From NCBI RefSeq assembly GCF_002891295.1, contig NZ_LGUI01000001.1, positions 558,001 to 622,000 on the forward strand: a DNA stretch of 64,000 nucleotides, written 5' to 3'. The stretch is from Streptomyces eurocidicus. Its GTDB lineage: Bacteria; Actinomycetota; Actinomycetes; Streptomycetales; Streptomycetaceae. Positions within the stretch are counted from its first letter, which is position 1. Every line of letters starts with the position of its first letter. This document shows, in pieces, positions 38,637-48,115 of this stretch. The position numbers and the translations under genes are program-made. The notes below the pieces were generated by a model that saw only the letters and a program-made list of their open reading frames with translations, did no database searches and was not told the DNA's origin.

Positions 38637-39548
38637 TCAGCGCTCCCGCTTGGGCACGGGGACGCGCAGCAGATCGCGGGCGACGGTCAGCCCGCCCGTG
38701 AAGCCCGCCGCCCGCGCCTGCCGCTCGAAGACGGCGGGGTCGTCGTAGCGCTGCGAGAAGTGCGTGAGCACCAGGTGGCGCACGCCGGCCGCGGCGGCCA
38801 CCCGGGCCGCCTGGCCGGCCGTCAGATGGCCGTGCTCGACGGCGAGCGACTCGTCCTCGTCGAGGAACGTGGACTCGATGACGAGCATGTCGCACCCCTC
38901 CGCCAGGGCCTCCACGCCCTCGCACAGCCGGGTGTCCATCACAAAGGCGAACCGCTGCCCCCGGCGCACCTCGCTGACGTCGTCCAGGGTGACCGCGCCG
39001 AGCGCGCCCTCCCGCTGGAGGCGCCCCACGTCCGGGCCCGCGATGCCGGCCGCCGCCAGCCGCTCGGGCAGCATCCGGCGCCCGTCGGGCTCCGTCAGGC
39101 GGTAGCCGTAGGACTCGACGGGGTGCGAGAGGCGGCGGGCCTCCAGGACGTACGCCGGGGTGCGCGCGAGCACCGCGCCGTCGCCCGACACCGGCTCCTG
39201 GCCCAGGTCCACCGTCTCGCGGTAGGCCGTGGCGTACCGTAGCCGGTCGAAGAAGCGCTTCCCGCTCGCCGGGTAGTGCGCGGTGACCGGGTGCGGCACC
39301 CGGTCGAGGTTGATCCGCTGGATGACCCCGGCGAGCCCGAGGGAGTGGTCACCATGGAAGTGGGTGACGCAGATCCGGTTCAGGTCATGGGCGGCCACCC
39401 CGGCGCGCAGCATCTGCCGCTGGGTGCCCTCGCCGGGGTCGAAGAGGATGCCCTCGCCGTCCCAGCGCAGGACGTAGCCGTTGTGGTTGCGGTGGCGCGT
39501 CGGCACCTGGCTGGCGGTGCCGAGGACGACCAGTTCCCGTACGGACAA
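38637..39548 (-). CDS. rnz: Ribonuclease Z
   Basis: Metallo-beta-lactamase-fold endonuclease that trims tRNA 3' ends, 303 aa from a TTG start. The N-terminus ([20 protein letters not shown]) and the zinc motif [11 protein letters not shown] are diagnostic; VIESTF and [12 protein letters not shown] supply later ligands. It begins just inside the 3' end region of the HIT gene (6 bp before its stop codon ends), so the two are coupled. The TTG start is chosen because no ATG/GTG occurs near the conserved N-terminus. Confidence 0.9.
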   Translation of the reverse strand: MSVRELVVLGTASQVPTRHRNHNGYVLRWDGEGILFDPGEGTQRQMLRAGVAAHDLNRICVTHFHGDHSLGLAGVIQRINLDRVPHPVTAHYPASGKRFFDRLRYATAYRETVDLGQEPVSGDGAVLARTPAYVLEARRLSHPVESYGYRLTEPDGRRMLPERLAAAGIAGPDVGRLQREGALGAVTLDDVSEVRRGQRFAFVMDTRLCEGVEALAEGCDMLVIESTFLDEDESLAVEHGHLTAGQAARVAAAAGVRHLVLTHFSQRYDDPAVFERQARAAGFTGGLTVARDLLRVPVPKRER

Positions 39549-39552
39549 GGGT

Positions 39553-39912
39553 CTAGCCGGGGGGCCAGTTGAGGCCGCGTCCGCCGAGCACGTGGGCGTG
39601 CGCGTGGAAGACGGTCTGGCCGGCGCCGCTGCCGGTGTTGAAGACGACGCGGTAGCCCGAGCCGTCCACGCCCTCATCCTCCGCGACCCGGCCGGCCTCG
39701 CGCAGTATGTCCGCGGCGATCTCCGGCTCGGCGGCGGAGAGGGACGCGGCGTCCGGGTGGTGCACCTTGGGGATCACCAGGACGTGCGTGGGCGCCTGGG
39801 GGTTGATGTCGCGGAACGCGACGGTCGTCTCGGTCTCCCGGACGACGGTCGCGGGCACCTCCCCCGCGACGATCTTGCAGAACAGGCAGTCGGCCTGCGG
39901 TTCTCCCGCCAC
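39553..39912 (-). CDS. HIT-family protein (HINT-like)
   Basis: Small nucleotide hydrolase/transferase, 119 aa, beginning [16 protein letters not shown] with the Cys pair of HINT proteins, and ending with the triad motif [10 protein letters not shown]. It is the gene immediately upstream of rnz. Confidence 0.92.
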   Translation of the reverse strand: MAGEPQADCLFCKIVAGEVPATVVRETETTVAFRDINPQAPTHVLVIPKVHHPDAASLSAAEPEIAADILREAGRVAEDEGVDGSGYRVVFNTGSGAGQTVFHAHAHVLGGRGLNWPPG

Positions 39913-39952
39913 CGGTGGCTCCTCGGGGTCGTCGGCTCGTACGGTCCGGATG

Positions 39953-41044
39953 TTACCCGCGCGTCTTCAGGCGCTTGGACCTGGCGCTGTAGATCATGCA
40001 TCCCGCCAGTCCCACCCAGCCGGAATTGAGGAACACGCCCACGAGCCACTGGGGGCCGTAGGGGAAGGTCAGCAGCAGCACCGCGCACAGGACGCACCAG
40101 ACGACGCCGCAGGCCGTCACCTTCAGCGCGGGCTCGGTCCGGAGCATCCGCAGGAAGTAGCCGCGGACGGACCGGGGGAGCTTGCGGAGCGTCAGCAGGA
40201 CGCAGCAGGCCCACATCGCCGCGATGGCGCCGAGGCCCACGGCCTGCGCGCCGAGCGGGATCGACGGGCCCAGCCCGCGTCCGCTCGGGGCCGTGTCCCC
40301 GGCCACCGCCGTCGCCATCGCGAGGACCAGGGAGGCCAGCGCCGGCCAGCGCGCCTGCTTCAGCAGCCTGGGCGCGATCACCCGGAGGTTGTGCTGGGCC
40401 TGCCGGGAGCCGGGCTTGACGGACAGGGCCGCCGCGAGGTCCTCGGTGGCGGCGAACAGGTCGCCGTTCGGGTCCTCCGTGCGCAGGGCCGCGAGGTTGG
40501 TGCGGGCGTCGGCGTTGCCGGGGTCGAAGGTGAGGACCTGGCGCATCGCCTGGGCCGCGATGTCCTTGCGGCCCAGGCCGTCGGCGGCGGAGGACAGCGC
40601 GAAGTGGGCGGTCGCGCGCTCCGGTTCCAGGCGTATCGCCTCCAGGGCCGCGTCGTACGCCTCCTGGAGCCCGGCCCCTTCCGGGAGCCCCCGCAGGGCG
40701 TGCGACAGGACCACCCGGGGCGCCGGGTCCTCGGGCAGCAGCCGGACGGCCTCCCGGGCCGCCTCGACGGCCTGCTTCGTCCAGCCGCAGACGCGGAAGG
40801 CTTCGCTGCGGCGCAGATACGCGTCCACGAACTCGGGGCTCACCCGGAGGGCCTCGTCCGCCGCCCGTACCGCGCCCGTCCAGTCGCGGGCCTCGAAGCG
40901 GCAGACCGAGAGCCGCTCCCAGGCCCGGGCGTCGTCCGGGAACTGCGCCAGATGGCCGGAGAGCGTCTCCTGCGCCTGGGGGTAGCGGTCGACGTCGATC
41001 AGCGCCATGGCGCGGGCGACGACGGGGTGGATCGTCTCGCTCAC
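39953..41044 (-). CDS. TPR-repeat membrane protein
   Basis: 363 aa. The first 240 residues are at least five tetratricopeptide-like repeats (for example AWERLSVCRFEARDWTGAVR and AYDAALEAIRLEPERATAHF). Two pairs of TM helices follow (about 243-300 and 315-350), and the end is basic. The GTG start overlaps the stop of the upstream AAA ATPase (GTGA). This coupled pair suggests an ATPase working with a membrane scaffold; the specific process is unknown. Confidence 0.8.
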   Translation of the reverse strand: MSETIHPVVARAMALIDVDRYPQAQETLSGHLAQFPDDARAWERLSVCRFEARDWTGAVRAADEALRVSPEFVDAYLRRSEAFRVCGWTKQAVEAAREAVRLLPEDPAPRVVLSHALRGLPEGAGLQEAYDAALEAIRLEPERATAHFALSSAADGLGRKDIAAQAMRQVLTFDPGNADARTNLAALRTEDPNGDLFAATEDLAAALSVKPGSRQAQHNLRVIAPRLLKQARWPALASLVLAMATAVAGDTAPSGRGLGPSIPLGAQAVGLGAIAAMWACCVLLTLRKLPRSVRGYFLRMLRTEPALKVTACGVVWCVLCAVLLLTFPYGPQWLVGVFLNSGWVGLAGCMIYSARSKRLKTRG

Positions 41045-42405
41045 AGCATCTTCTTCCGCTTCAGGTACGCGAGCAGCTCGTCGTACGCGCCGCCGTCGTT
41101 GGCGAACTGCGCCACGTTGCGGGCGGCGGCGAACCACGGGCCGGTGGAAGGGCGCAGCTGGTCGAGGGCGCCGAGCAGGTCGGCCATCTCGATCATGCGG
41201 GCCCGGCCGGTGCGCACGGAGTCAAGGAGCGCGCGCTCGGCGGCCGACTCGCAGAGGTGCTGGAGGTCAGCGCCGGAGAACCCCTCGGTCCGCTTGGCCA
41301 GTTTGGCGAGGTCGATGCCGGCGACGGGCCGGTCCTTGAGGTGGTGGTGGATGATCCCCTCGCGGGCGGCCCGGTCGGGCGGCAGCACGAGCAGCATCCG
41401 GTCGAGGCGGCCGGGGCGGCGCAGCGCGGTGTCGACGTCCCAGGGGTGGTTGGTGGCGGCGAGGACGAAGACGCCTTCGTTGGCGCTGCCGTCGACACCG
41501 TCCAGCTCGGTGAGCAGCTGGTTGACGGTGTTGCGCATGCCGGTGTTGCGGATCTGGCTGCGCTTGGCGCCGAGGGCGTCCAGCTCGTCGAGGAAGAGGA
41601 CGCAGGGGGCGTTGCGGCGGGCGGTCTCGAAGAGCTGCCGCAGGTTCCGCTCGGAGTTGCCGATCCACATGTCGAGGACGTCGCTGATGCTGACGGACAT
41701 GAAGCGGGCGCCGAGCTCGCCCGCGACGGCGCGGGCGATGTACGTCTTGCCGCAGCCGGGCGGGCCGTACATCAGCAGGCCGCCGCGGAGGCTCTTGCCG
41801 TAGAGCTTGCGCAGCTCGGGGTTGCGCATGGGGGCCAGGAAGGCGGCCTCCAGCCGGTCCTTGACCTCCTGCATGCCGCCGACGTCGGCGAGGGTGACGT
41901 CGGCGGGCTCGACCTCCCAGAGGGAGGAGTCGTCGGCGGTGCCGGAGCCGTCGACGGCGAGGGGGGCCTCGGGCAGCGGGGGTTCCTGCGGGTCCTGGGG
42001 CGGGACGGCGGGCGACTGGACGAAACGGGGCGGGACGACGCCCGCGAGCTCGTTCTCGGCGCGCTTCCAGTCGTACGCGGGGCCGCCGGTGGCGGGGGCG
42101 GCGGTGGCAGGGTCCGCGGTCACGGTGGCGGGCGCGACGGGGTCGGCGACGGGAGGCGCGTCGGATCGCGTGGTGGCGCTCGGTGCGGCCGGGGGTGCGA
42201 CGGGAGCGACGGCGCGGGCCATGAGGGTCTGCGCGTCGGTGTTGCCCGGTTCGCGCTGGAGGGCCCCGGCGGCCTGGGCGATGGCGTCCTGGACGTGTCC
42301 CGCGTCGAGCAGGAGCTGGGCGAGGTGCAGGCGCAGGGGCACGTCGTGGGGGGCGGCGTCCACGGCGGCGCGCAGGCTCTTGATGAGGGGGGACTCGTCG
42401 GGCAT
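41041..42405 (-). CDS. TPR-AAA ATPase
   Basis: 454 aa. An N-terminal TPR-like stretch (PLRLHLAQLLLDAGHVQDAI), a Pro/Ala linker (about 65-165), and a single AAA module from about 165: Walker A YGPPGCGKTYIARAVAG, Walker B VLFLDELDALG, sensor/SRH ALRRPGRLDRMLLV, and the lid KRTEGFSGADLQHLCESAAE. This is the classic unfoldase/remodeller type (p97/FtsH-like core). It is co-encoded with the TPR membrane protein. The substrate is unknown. Confidence 0.85.
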   Translation of the reverse strand: MPDESPLIKSLRAAVDAAPHDVPLRLHLAQLLLDAGHVQDAIAQAAGALQREPGNTDAQTLMARAVAPVAPPAAPSATTRSDAPPVADPVAPATVTADPATAAPATGGPAYDWKRAENELAGVVPPRFVQSPAVPPQDPQEPPLPEAPLAVDGSGTADDSSLWEVEPADVTLADVGGMQEVKDRLEAAFLAPMRNPELRKLYGKSLRGGLLMYGPPGCGKTYIARAVAGELGARFMSVSISDVLDMWIGNSERNLRQLFETARRNAPCVLFLDELDALGAKRSQIRNTGMRNTVNQLLTELDGVDGSANEGVFVLAATNHPWDVDTALRRPGRLDRMLLVLPPDRAAREGIIHHHLKDRPVAGIDLAKLAKRTEGFSGADLQHLCESAAERALLDSVRTGRARMIEMADLLGALDQLRPSTGPWFAAARNVAQFANDGGAYDELLAYLKRKKML

Positions 42406-42713
42406 GCCCCCACCCTAAGCGGGGCCTTGCGGCGGGTGGAGCGGGGTTCTGGGGCGGGGGTGGGTGCCGCCGCCGGGGGTGCGGGGGTGCCGCTGCGCGG
42501 GGCTTTTTCCCCAGCCCCGCCCCTTCCCGATACCGGGGCTCCGCCCCGGACCCCGGTCCTCAAGCGCCGGACGGGCTGATTTCAGCCCGTCCGGCGCTTG
42601 AGGACACCGCGCGGAGCGCGGAAAGGGGGCCCGGGGGCTTGCCCCCGGTTCCGGGAAGGGGCGGGTAGGGGAACAGGCCCCGCGCAGCGGCAACCCCACC
42701 CACCACCCGCCCC
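42406..42713. other. Repeat-rich intergenic region
   Basis: No gene. It contains palindromic repeat copy 5 (42555-42606) flanked on both sides by GC-rich arms: 42490-42554 and 42607-42695 are partly complementary (GGGGCTTTTTCCCCAGCCCCGCCCC against GGGAAGGGGCGGGTAGGGG type runs), making a very long imperfect inverted repeat. Confidence 0.55.
42555..42606. repeat. Dispersed palindromic terminator-like repeat, copy 5
   Basis: Inverted repeat with core GCCGGACGGGCTGA and a short TT loop, arms extending through TCCTCAAGC and GCTTGAGGA. It lies between the lipoprotein gene end and the AAA ATPase start. Confidence 0.85.
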
Positions 42714-43283
42714 CTACTTCCCCTTCGGCCCGCCACTCCCCTCCGTACAATCCGGCGACGGCCCAAGACGCCCCCCGGACTTCCCCGGCCTCACATCCGG
42801 CTTCGCATCCGGCTTCTCCGTCCCACCGCCACTCCCCCCGGTCGTCGTCCCGCTCCCCTCACACTCCCCCAGCACACTCGCCGTGAACGCCGTCTTCCCG
42901 TCCACCTTCCCCGTCAGCCTGCCCTGGACGCACGTCTCCCCGTGGATCCCCGTGACCCGCCCATAGACGATGATCTTCTGCCCGCCGCCCGTGCGGCCCT
43001 CGCAGTCGACCCCGACGGCCGAGACCGGGCGCGGTGAGCCCTTGTCCGTGGAGCCGCCGGGCTCGGCCGTGCTGATGCAGGACAGCCACTGCACGGGATA
43101 GCCGTCGTGCTGGAGCCGGCCGGTGGCTCGTTTGTCGGTGGTGACGGCGACGGACACCGAGTCGAGCCCGCCCGCCTCCGCCGGTTCGCAGCCGGCGAGC
43201 ATCAGGGCGGCGGGGCCCACGAGCGCGGCCACCCCCGCGGCGTACAGCACCTGTCGGGCCCGTAGGCGCCTCAATGCACCCAT
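42714..43283 (-). CDS. Putative lipoprotein, unknown function
   Basis: 189 aa with a lipobox LMLAGCEP after a hydrophobic signal (QVLYAAGVAALVGPAALML). Mature part has four cysteines (LSCIST, GVDCEG, ETCVQG, LGECEG) spaced like two disulfides, and a Gly/Lys/Pro-rich C-terminal tail. No family recognised. Confidence 0.75.
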   Translation of the reverse strand: MGALRRLRARQVLYAAGVAALVGPAALMLAGCEPAEAGGLDSVSVAVTTDKRATGRLQHDGYPVQWLSCISTAEPGGSTDKGSPRPVSAVGVDCEGRTGGGQKIIVYGRVTGIHGETCVQGRLTGKVDGKTAFTASVLGECEGSGTTTGGSGGGTEKPDAKPDVRPGKSGGRLGPSPDCTEGSGGPKGK

Positions 43284-43626
43284 AGAGGGCAGCTTCCCAC
43301 CGCCCCGGGCGGCATGGAAGGGCGGCCCCGGCCAGGTCCGCGAGCGCCCCCGGAGCGCGCCCCTGTGACCCTTTCACCACCCAACTGCCGTTACTCGTCT
43401 GTAAGTTCGGAAACACGGGATTTATCAATTAAGCACCTGCGTTTCATCTTCCCCCCTTACGCTCTCCAGCGAAGGGGAGGCACACGCGCACTGGGGAGTC
43501 GCGTGAGGGGGCACGCCACACAGCGGCCGCCGGGGGGCTCGGCGGCCGTATGACCGATGGCCGACTTCGCGCTGCCGTAGCGCGCCGTCCCGCGCGTCCT
43601 ATTTGTGGGTCCTAGGGGGGACTTCT
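43284..43626. other. Promoter region of the glycosyltransferase/GlxA-like operon
   Basis: No gene. It holds an unusually AT-rich segment (TTTATCAATTAAGC around 43421-43434), the likely promoter of the operon starting at 43627. AGGGGGGA just precedes the GTG start. Confidence 0.45.
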
Positions 43627-44883
43627 GTGCTCACGTCGGTACTGGTCTGCGTCGTTTCGCTGACGCTCTTCTGGATGGCCGCCTTCACGCTCTGGTGGCA
43701 GATGCACGCCTGGCGCACGCCCGAGACGCTCGCGGCCACCCGTTTCGAGCGCCCGAGCGGCCACGGCACGCTGACCTTCTCCCTGCTCGTCCCGGCCCGC
43801 CATGAGCAGGCCGTCCTCGAACACACCGTCAGACGCCTGCTGCTCTCCACCCACACCCGTTTCGAGATCCTCGTCATCGTCGGCCACGACGACCCGGGCA
43901 CGGCCGAGGTCGCCGAGCGGGTCGCGGCCGCCGCGCCCAACCGGGTGCGGGTGATCACCGACACCCACGCCGCGAAGAACAAGCCGAAGGCCCTGAACAC
44001 CGCCCTGCCGCACTGCCTGGGCGAGGTCGTCGGGGTCTTCGACGCCGAGGACCAGGTGCACCCGGCGCTGCTCAGCCATGTCGACCACGCCTTCCGCAGC
44101 ACCGGCGCCGATGTGGTGCAGGGCGGCGTCCAGTTGATCAACTTCCACTCCAACTGGTACAGCCTGCGCAACTGCCTGGAGTACTTCTTCTGGTTCCGCA
44201 GCCGGCTGCACCTGCACGCCCTGAAGGGCTTCATCCCGCTCGGCGGCAACACCGTCTTCGTCCGCACCGACGTGCTGCGCGAGGCCGGCGGCTGGGACCC
44301 CGAATGCCTGGCCGAGGACTGCGACCTGGGCGTACGGCTGTCCAGCAGGGGCAAGCGCGTCGTCGTCGCGTACGACGCGGAGATGGTCACCCGCGAGGAG
44401 ACGCCCGGCTCCCTGATGAGCCTGCTCAAACAGCGCACCCGCTGGAACCAGGGCTTCATCCAGGTCTACCGCAAACGCGACTGGCTCCGGCTGCCGACCC
44501 TGGGACAGCGGATGCTCGCCCGCTACACCCTGATGACCCCCTTCTTCCAGGCGTTCACCGGGATCGTCATCCCGCTCAACGTCCTTGTGACGTTCCTCCT
44601 GCACGTACCCGTCCACGTCGCCGTGCTGACGTTCCTGCCGGCCGTGACCGCCTTCATCACCTTCGTCTTCGAGATCGTCGGCCTGCACGACTTCGGCAAG
44701 CAGTACGGGTTCCGGATCCGCCTGGTCCACTACCTCAAGCTCATCGCCGGAGGGCCCTTCTACCAGTTCCTCCTCGCCGGGGCCGCCGTCCGCGCGGTCT
44801 GGCGGGAGCAGCGCGGCCGCAACGAATGGGAGCTCACCCGGCACGTCGGCGCGCACCTCACCCGTGAGGACGTGACCTCATGA
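43627..44883 (+). CDS. Family 2 glycosyltransferase, processive (cellulose synthase-like) type
   Basis: Membrane GT2 of 418 aa (GTG start five bases after AGGGGGGA). One N-terminal TM helix, then the GT-A domain: LVPARHEQAVLEHTV, VFDAEDQVHPAL (metal-binding DxD-like), LAEDCDLGVRL (catalytic ED), and the Q-x-x-R-W element KQRTRWNQGF of processive synthases. Three or so TM helices close the protein. Likely polymerises a sugar on the inner face and passes it through the membrane. First gene of a four-gene operon ending in a GlxA-like oxidase; compare cslA-glxA in Streptomyces, which it resembles in concept but not in length. Confidence 0.87.
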   Translation: MLTSVLVCVVSLTLFWMAAFTLWWQMHAWRTPETLAATRFERPSGHGTLTFSLLVPARHEQAVLEHTVRRLLLSTHTRFEILVIVGHDDPGTAEVAERVAAAAPNRVRVITDTHAAKNKPKALNTALPHCLGEVVGVFDAEDQVHPALLSHVDHAFRSTGADVVQGGVQLINFHSNWYSLRNCLEYFFWFRSRLHLHALKGFIPLGGNTVFVRTDVLREAGGWDPECLAEDCDLGVRLSSRGKRVVVAYDAEMVTREETPGSLMSLLKQRTRWNQGFIQVYRKRDWLRLPTLGQRMLARYTLMTPFFQAFTGIVIPLNVLVTFLLHVPVHVAVLTFLPAVTAFITFVFEIVGLHDFGKQYGFRIRLVHYLKLIAGGPFYQFLLAGAAVRAVWREQRGRNEWELTRHVGAHLTREDVTS

Positions 44884-46520
44884 CCACGTTCCTCCCCACC
44901 GCCCGGGCCCGCACCGGCACCCTCTACCGGCCCGTCCCGCCGGGGCGCGGCACCCCGGTCACGCCCCGGCGCGTGCTGCGGCTGCGCCGCTCCCGCCCGG
45001 ACCTCGCGCTCTGCGGGCTGCTACTGATCGCGGTCCTGCTCGTCCAGGGCTGGAACATCACCGGCTACCCCAACCTCAGCGACGACGAGGGCACGTACCT
45101 CGCCCAGGCGTGGGCCGTCCAGCAGGGCAAGGGCCTCGCCCACTACACCTACTGGTACGACCACCCGCCGCTGGGCTGGCTGCAGATCGCCGCCCTGACC
45201 TGGCTCCCCTCGGTCATGGCGCCCGATCTCCTCACCGTCGCCCCGATGCGCGGCGCGATGCTGCTGGTGACTGCGGTGAGCGCGGTGCTGGTGTACGTGC
45301 TGGGGCGGCGGCTCGGCCTGCCGCTCTGGGCGGCGGGGCTCGCCATGCTCCTCTTCGGGCTGTCCCCGCTGTCGGTCGTCCTCCAGCGGGAGATCTTCCT
45401 CGACAACATCGCCGTGATGTGGACGCTGCTGGCCTTCTGCCTGGCCGCCTCCCCGCGCAGGCACCTGTGGCACCACTTCGGGGCCGGCGTCGCGGCCGCC
45501 GTGGCCGTGCTGTCGAAGGAGACCATCCTGGTCGTCCTGCCGGCGCTGCTGGTGACGATGTGGCGCCACACCCACCGCGACACCCGCAAGTTCGCGGTGA
45601 CGGGCGCGGTGACCGCCTGTGTGCTGATCGGCCTGGCCTATCCGCTGCTCGCGCTCCTCAACCACGAGCTGTTCCCCGGTCCCGGGCACGTCTCGCTCGT
45701 CGACGGCGCCGTCTACCAGATGAGCCGGGCCGGTTCGGGCTTCCTGCTCGCCCCCGGTTCCGCCGCCCACCAGGTGCTGGGCGCCTGGCTGTACTACGAC
45801 CGGGTGCTGCCGCTCGGCGGCCTGGCCGCCGCGGTGGCGCTGACGCTCCTCGCCCGCCGCTCCGTGACCGCCCGCGCGCTGGCCGGGCCCGCGCTCGCCG
45901 TGCTGATCCTCGCGGTCGTCGCCCTGCGCCCCTCCGGCTACCTCCCGGCGATGTACGTCATCCAGGCGCTGCCCTTCCTGGCCCTGTCCCTGGCCGGGCT
46001 CGCCGCGGCCGTCACCGGGAAGACACTGCGCACCCGGCCGGGTTTCCGGCGCCGCTGGTACCCCGCCCGCTGGACCGCGGTGGTCCTGCTGACCGGGGCG
46101 GCCGCGGCGTACACCGTGCCGCGCTGGTACGACGGGGACCGCGCCGCCGTCACCACCGACGTCAACTCCCCCTACCGCGCCGCGACGTCCTGGCTGCGCG
46201 ACCGGGACCGGGTCGCGGACCCGGCCCGTACGCGCGTCCTCGCCGACGACGCGATCTGGCTCGACCTCGTGCACGCCGGCTACACCCCGGGCACGGGCGC
46301 CATCTGGTTCTACAAGGCCGACCTCGACCCGGCCGTCGCCCGCAGCCTGCCGGACGGCTGGCGCGACCTGGACTATGTGGTCGCCTCGCCCGCCGTGCGG
46401 CGCGACGCGGCCCATCTGCCGGTCGTCCAGGGGGCGCTGGAGCACTCGCGGACGGTCGCGGTGTTCGGGCGCGGGTCGGACCGCATCGAGATCCGGCGGA
46501 TCACGGAGGCGGCGCGATGA
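44880..46520 (+). CDS. GT-C glycosyltransferase, GT39/ArnT-like
   Basis: Polytopic membrane transferase of 546 aa using lipid-linked sugar donors. The first external loop has the catalytic acidic pair in YPNLSDDEGTYLAQAWAVQQ, followed by YWYDHPPLGWLQIA, both typical of this family. Ten or more TM helices, and a soluble C-terminal portion (from about residue 420). It overlaps the upstream GT2 gene (ATGA) and the downstream GT2 gene (ATGA). The donor may be made by the next gene's DPM-like domain. Confidence 0.85.
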   Translation: MTTFLPTARARTGTLYRPVPPGRGTPVTPRRVLRLRRSRPDLALCGLLLIAVLLVQGWNITGYPNLSDDEGTYLAQAWAVQQGKGLAHYTYWYDHPPLGWLQIAALTWLPSVMAPDLLTVAPMRGAMLLVTAVSAVLVYVLGRRLGLPLWAAGLAMLLFGLSPLSVVLQREIFLDNIAVMWTLLAFCLAASPRRHLWHHFGAGVAAAVAVLSKETILVVLPALLVTMWRHTHRDTRKFAVTGAVTACVLIGLAYPLLALLNHELFPGPGHVSLVDGAVYQMSRAGSGFLLAPGSAAHQVLGAWLYYDRVLPLGGLAAAVALTLLARRSVTARALAGPALAVLILAVVALRPSGYLPAMYVIQALPFLALSLAGLAAAVTGKTLRTRPGFRRRWYPARWTAVVLLTGAAAAYTVPRWYDGDRAAVTTDVNSPYRAATSWLRDRDRVADPARTRVLADDAIWLDLVHAGYTPGTGAIWFYKADLDPAVARSLPDGWRDLDYVVASPAVRRDAAHLPVVQGALEHSRTVAVFGRGSDRIEIRRITEAAR

Positions 46521-48115
46521 CGATCTCCCGGGACTATCGCGCGTCGCCGCCGGGGACGGAGGCGCACACGGGGACGGGGGCGGGGCTGCCGGCCGGTACG
46601 GGCCACCCGGCCGACACGGGCCATCCCGCTGACACGGGCTTCCCGGCCGGTACGAGCCACCCTGCCGGTACGGGCTTCCCGGCCGGCGCGGCCCACCCTG
46701 CCGATCCCGGTTTCGCGCCGGGTCGCGGCATCCCGGCGGACTCCCACCCCCTGACGGACTCCCGTCCCCTGACAGGCTCCCGTCCCCTGACGGACTCCAG
46801 ACTTTCGGAATCGGAATCCGGCCTTCCGGCCGCGTTCCCCTCCCCCACGCGCACACGGGCCCCCGGTACCGGCGCCGCGACCGTCACCGTCATCGTGCCC
46901 ACCTTCAACGAGTCGGCGAACGTCCGCGAATTCCTGCGGCGCCTCACCGAGGCGCTCCCCGCCCGCTTCCCCTGCGACGTCCTCTTCGTCGACGACAGCA
47001 CCGACGACACCGTGGAGGCCATCCGGGAGGCGGCGCGCTCGTGCCCGTACCCCGTCTCCGTCATCCACCGCCGAGAACCCGTCGGAGGGCTCGGTGGCGC
47101 GGTCGTCGAGGGCATGCGGGGCGGGCTGCGCGGCGGCGCGCCGGAGCCCGGCTGGTTCGTGGTGATGGACGGCGACCTCCAGCACCCGCCCGCCCTCGTC
47201 CCCGACCTCGTCGAGGCGGGGCTGCGGGAGGGCGCCGACCTGGTCGTCGCCAGCCGTTACCGGCCCGGGGGCAGCCGCGCCGGGCTGGCCGGCGGCCACC
47301 GCGTCGCGGTCTCGCGCGCCGCGACCTGGCTGGCCAAGGGCGCCTTCCCCCGCCTGCTGAAGGGCGTCAGCGACCCGATGAGCGGGTTCTTCGCGATCCG
47401 CCGCGAGGCCGTCGCGCGGGCCGGCGCCGACACGCTCCGGCCGCTCGGCTACAAGATCCTGCTGGAGCTGGCCGTACGCTGCCGGCCGGCCGTCGTCACC
47501 GAACTGCCCTTCGCCTTCCAGGACCGCTTCGCGGGCGAGTCGAAGTCCACGGCCCGCGAGGGCCTGCGCTTCCTCGGCCATCTCGCCGCGCTGCGCACGG
47601 CGTCCTCCGTGGCCCGGATGCTTCTCTTCGGCCTCATCGGCCTCACGGGCTTCCTGCCGAACCTGCTGGGACTCCAGCTGCTGACCACCGCCGGGCTGCA
47701 CTACCTCCCGGCGGAGATCGTCGCCAACCAGTTCGGCGTGCTGTGGAACTTCCTGCTCATCGAGGTGCTGCTGTTCCGCGACCGGCGGCGGCACCGCCAC
47801 TGGGCGGACCGGGTCGGCCGCTTCGCGCTGCTCGCCAACGCCGATCTGCTGCTGCGCATCCCGCTGATCGCCTTCTTCGTGGGCTCGCTCCGCCTCGGGG
47901 TGCTGCCCGCCACGGCGGCCGCCCTGCTCACCACCTTCGTGCTGCGCTTCGCGGCCACGGAGGCCCTCGTCTACCTGCCCCGTAAGAGCACATCGGCGCG
48001 GCCCGGCAAGGGCGGCGCCGAGAACAAGCACCGCAAGCACCGCCACGGGACCGCACGGCGCCGGCGCGCCACGGCCGGGGACCGTGGGGAAGGGACCCGC
48101 ACATGCCACCGCTGA
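46517..48115 (+). CDS. DPM-like GT2 fused to a GtrA domain
   Basis: 532 aa. After a 105-residue low-complexity N-terminus, the GT2 domain has VIVPTFNESANVREFLRRL, FVDDSTDD, VMDGDLQHPPALVPDLV and a late YKILLELAVRCRP. This is the plan of dolichol/polyprenyl-phosphate sugar synthases. The C-terminal ~130 residues form a four-TM GtrA-type domain (LLFGLIGLTGFLPNLLGLQL ...). Such fusions make and flip polyprenyl-P-sugars, the donor for the GT-C enzyme upstream. The N-terminus has repeats HPADTGFPAGT and SRPLTDSRPLT-like units. The stop overlaps the GlxA-like gene start. Confidence 0.85.
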   Translation: MTISRDYRASPPGTEAHTGTGAGLPAGTGHPADTGHPADTGFPAGTSHPAGTGFPAGAAHPADPGFAPGRGIPADSHPLTDSRPLTGSRPLTDSRLSESESGLPAAFPSPTRTRAPGTGAATVTVIVPTFNESANVREFLRRLTEALPARFPCDVLFVDDSTDDTVEAIREAARSCPYPVSVIHRREPVGGLGGAVVEGMRGGLRGGAPEPGWFVVMDGDLQHPPALVPDLVEAGLREGADLVVASRYRPGGSRAGLAGGHRVAVSRAATWLAKGAFPRLLKGVSDPMSGFFAIRREAVARAGADTLRPLGYKILLELAVRCRPAVVTELPFAFQDRFAGESKSTAREGLRFLGHLAALRTASSVARMLLFGLIGLTGFLPNLLGLQLLTTAGLHYLPAEIVANQFGVLWNFLLIEVLLFRDRRRHRHWADRVGRFALLANADLLLRIPLIAFFVGSLRLGVLPATAAALLTTFVLRFAATEALVYLPRKSTSARPGKGGAENKHRKHRHGTARRRRATAGDRGEGTRTCHR

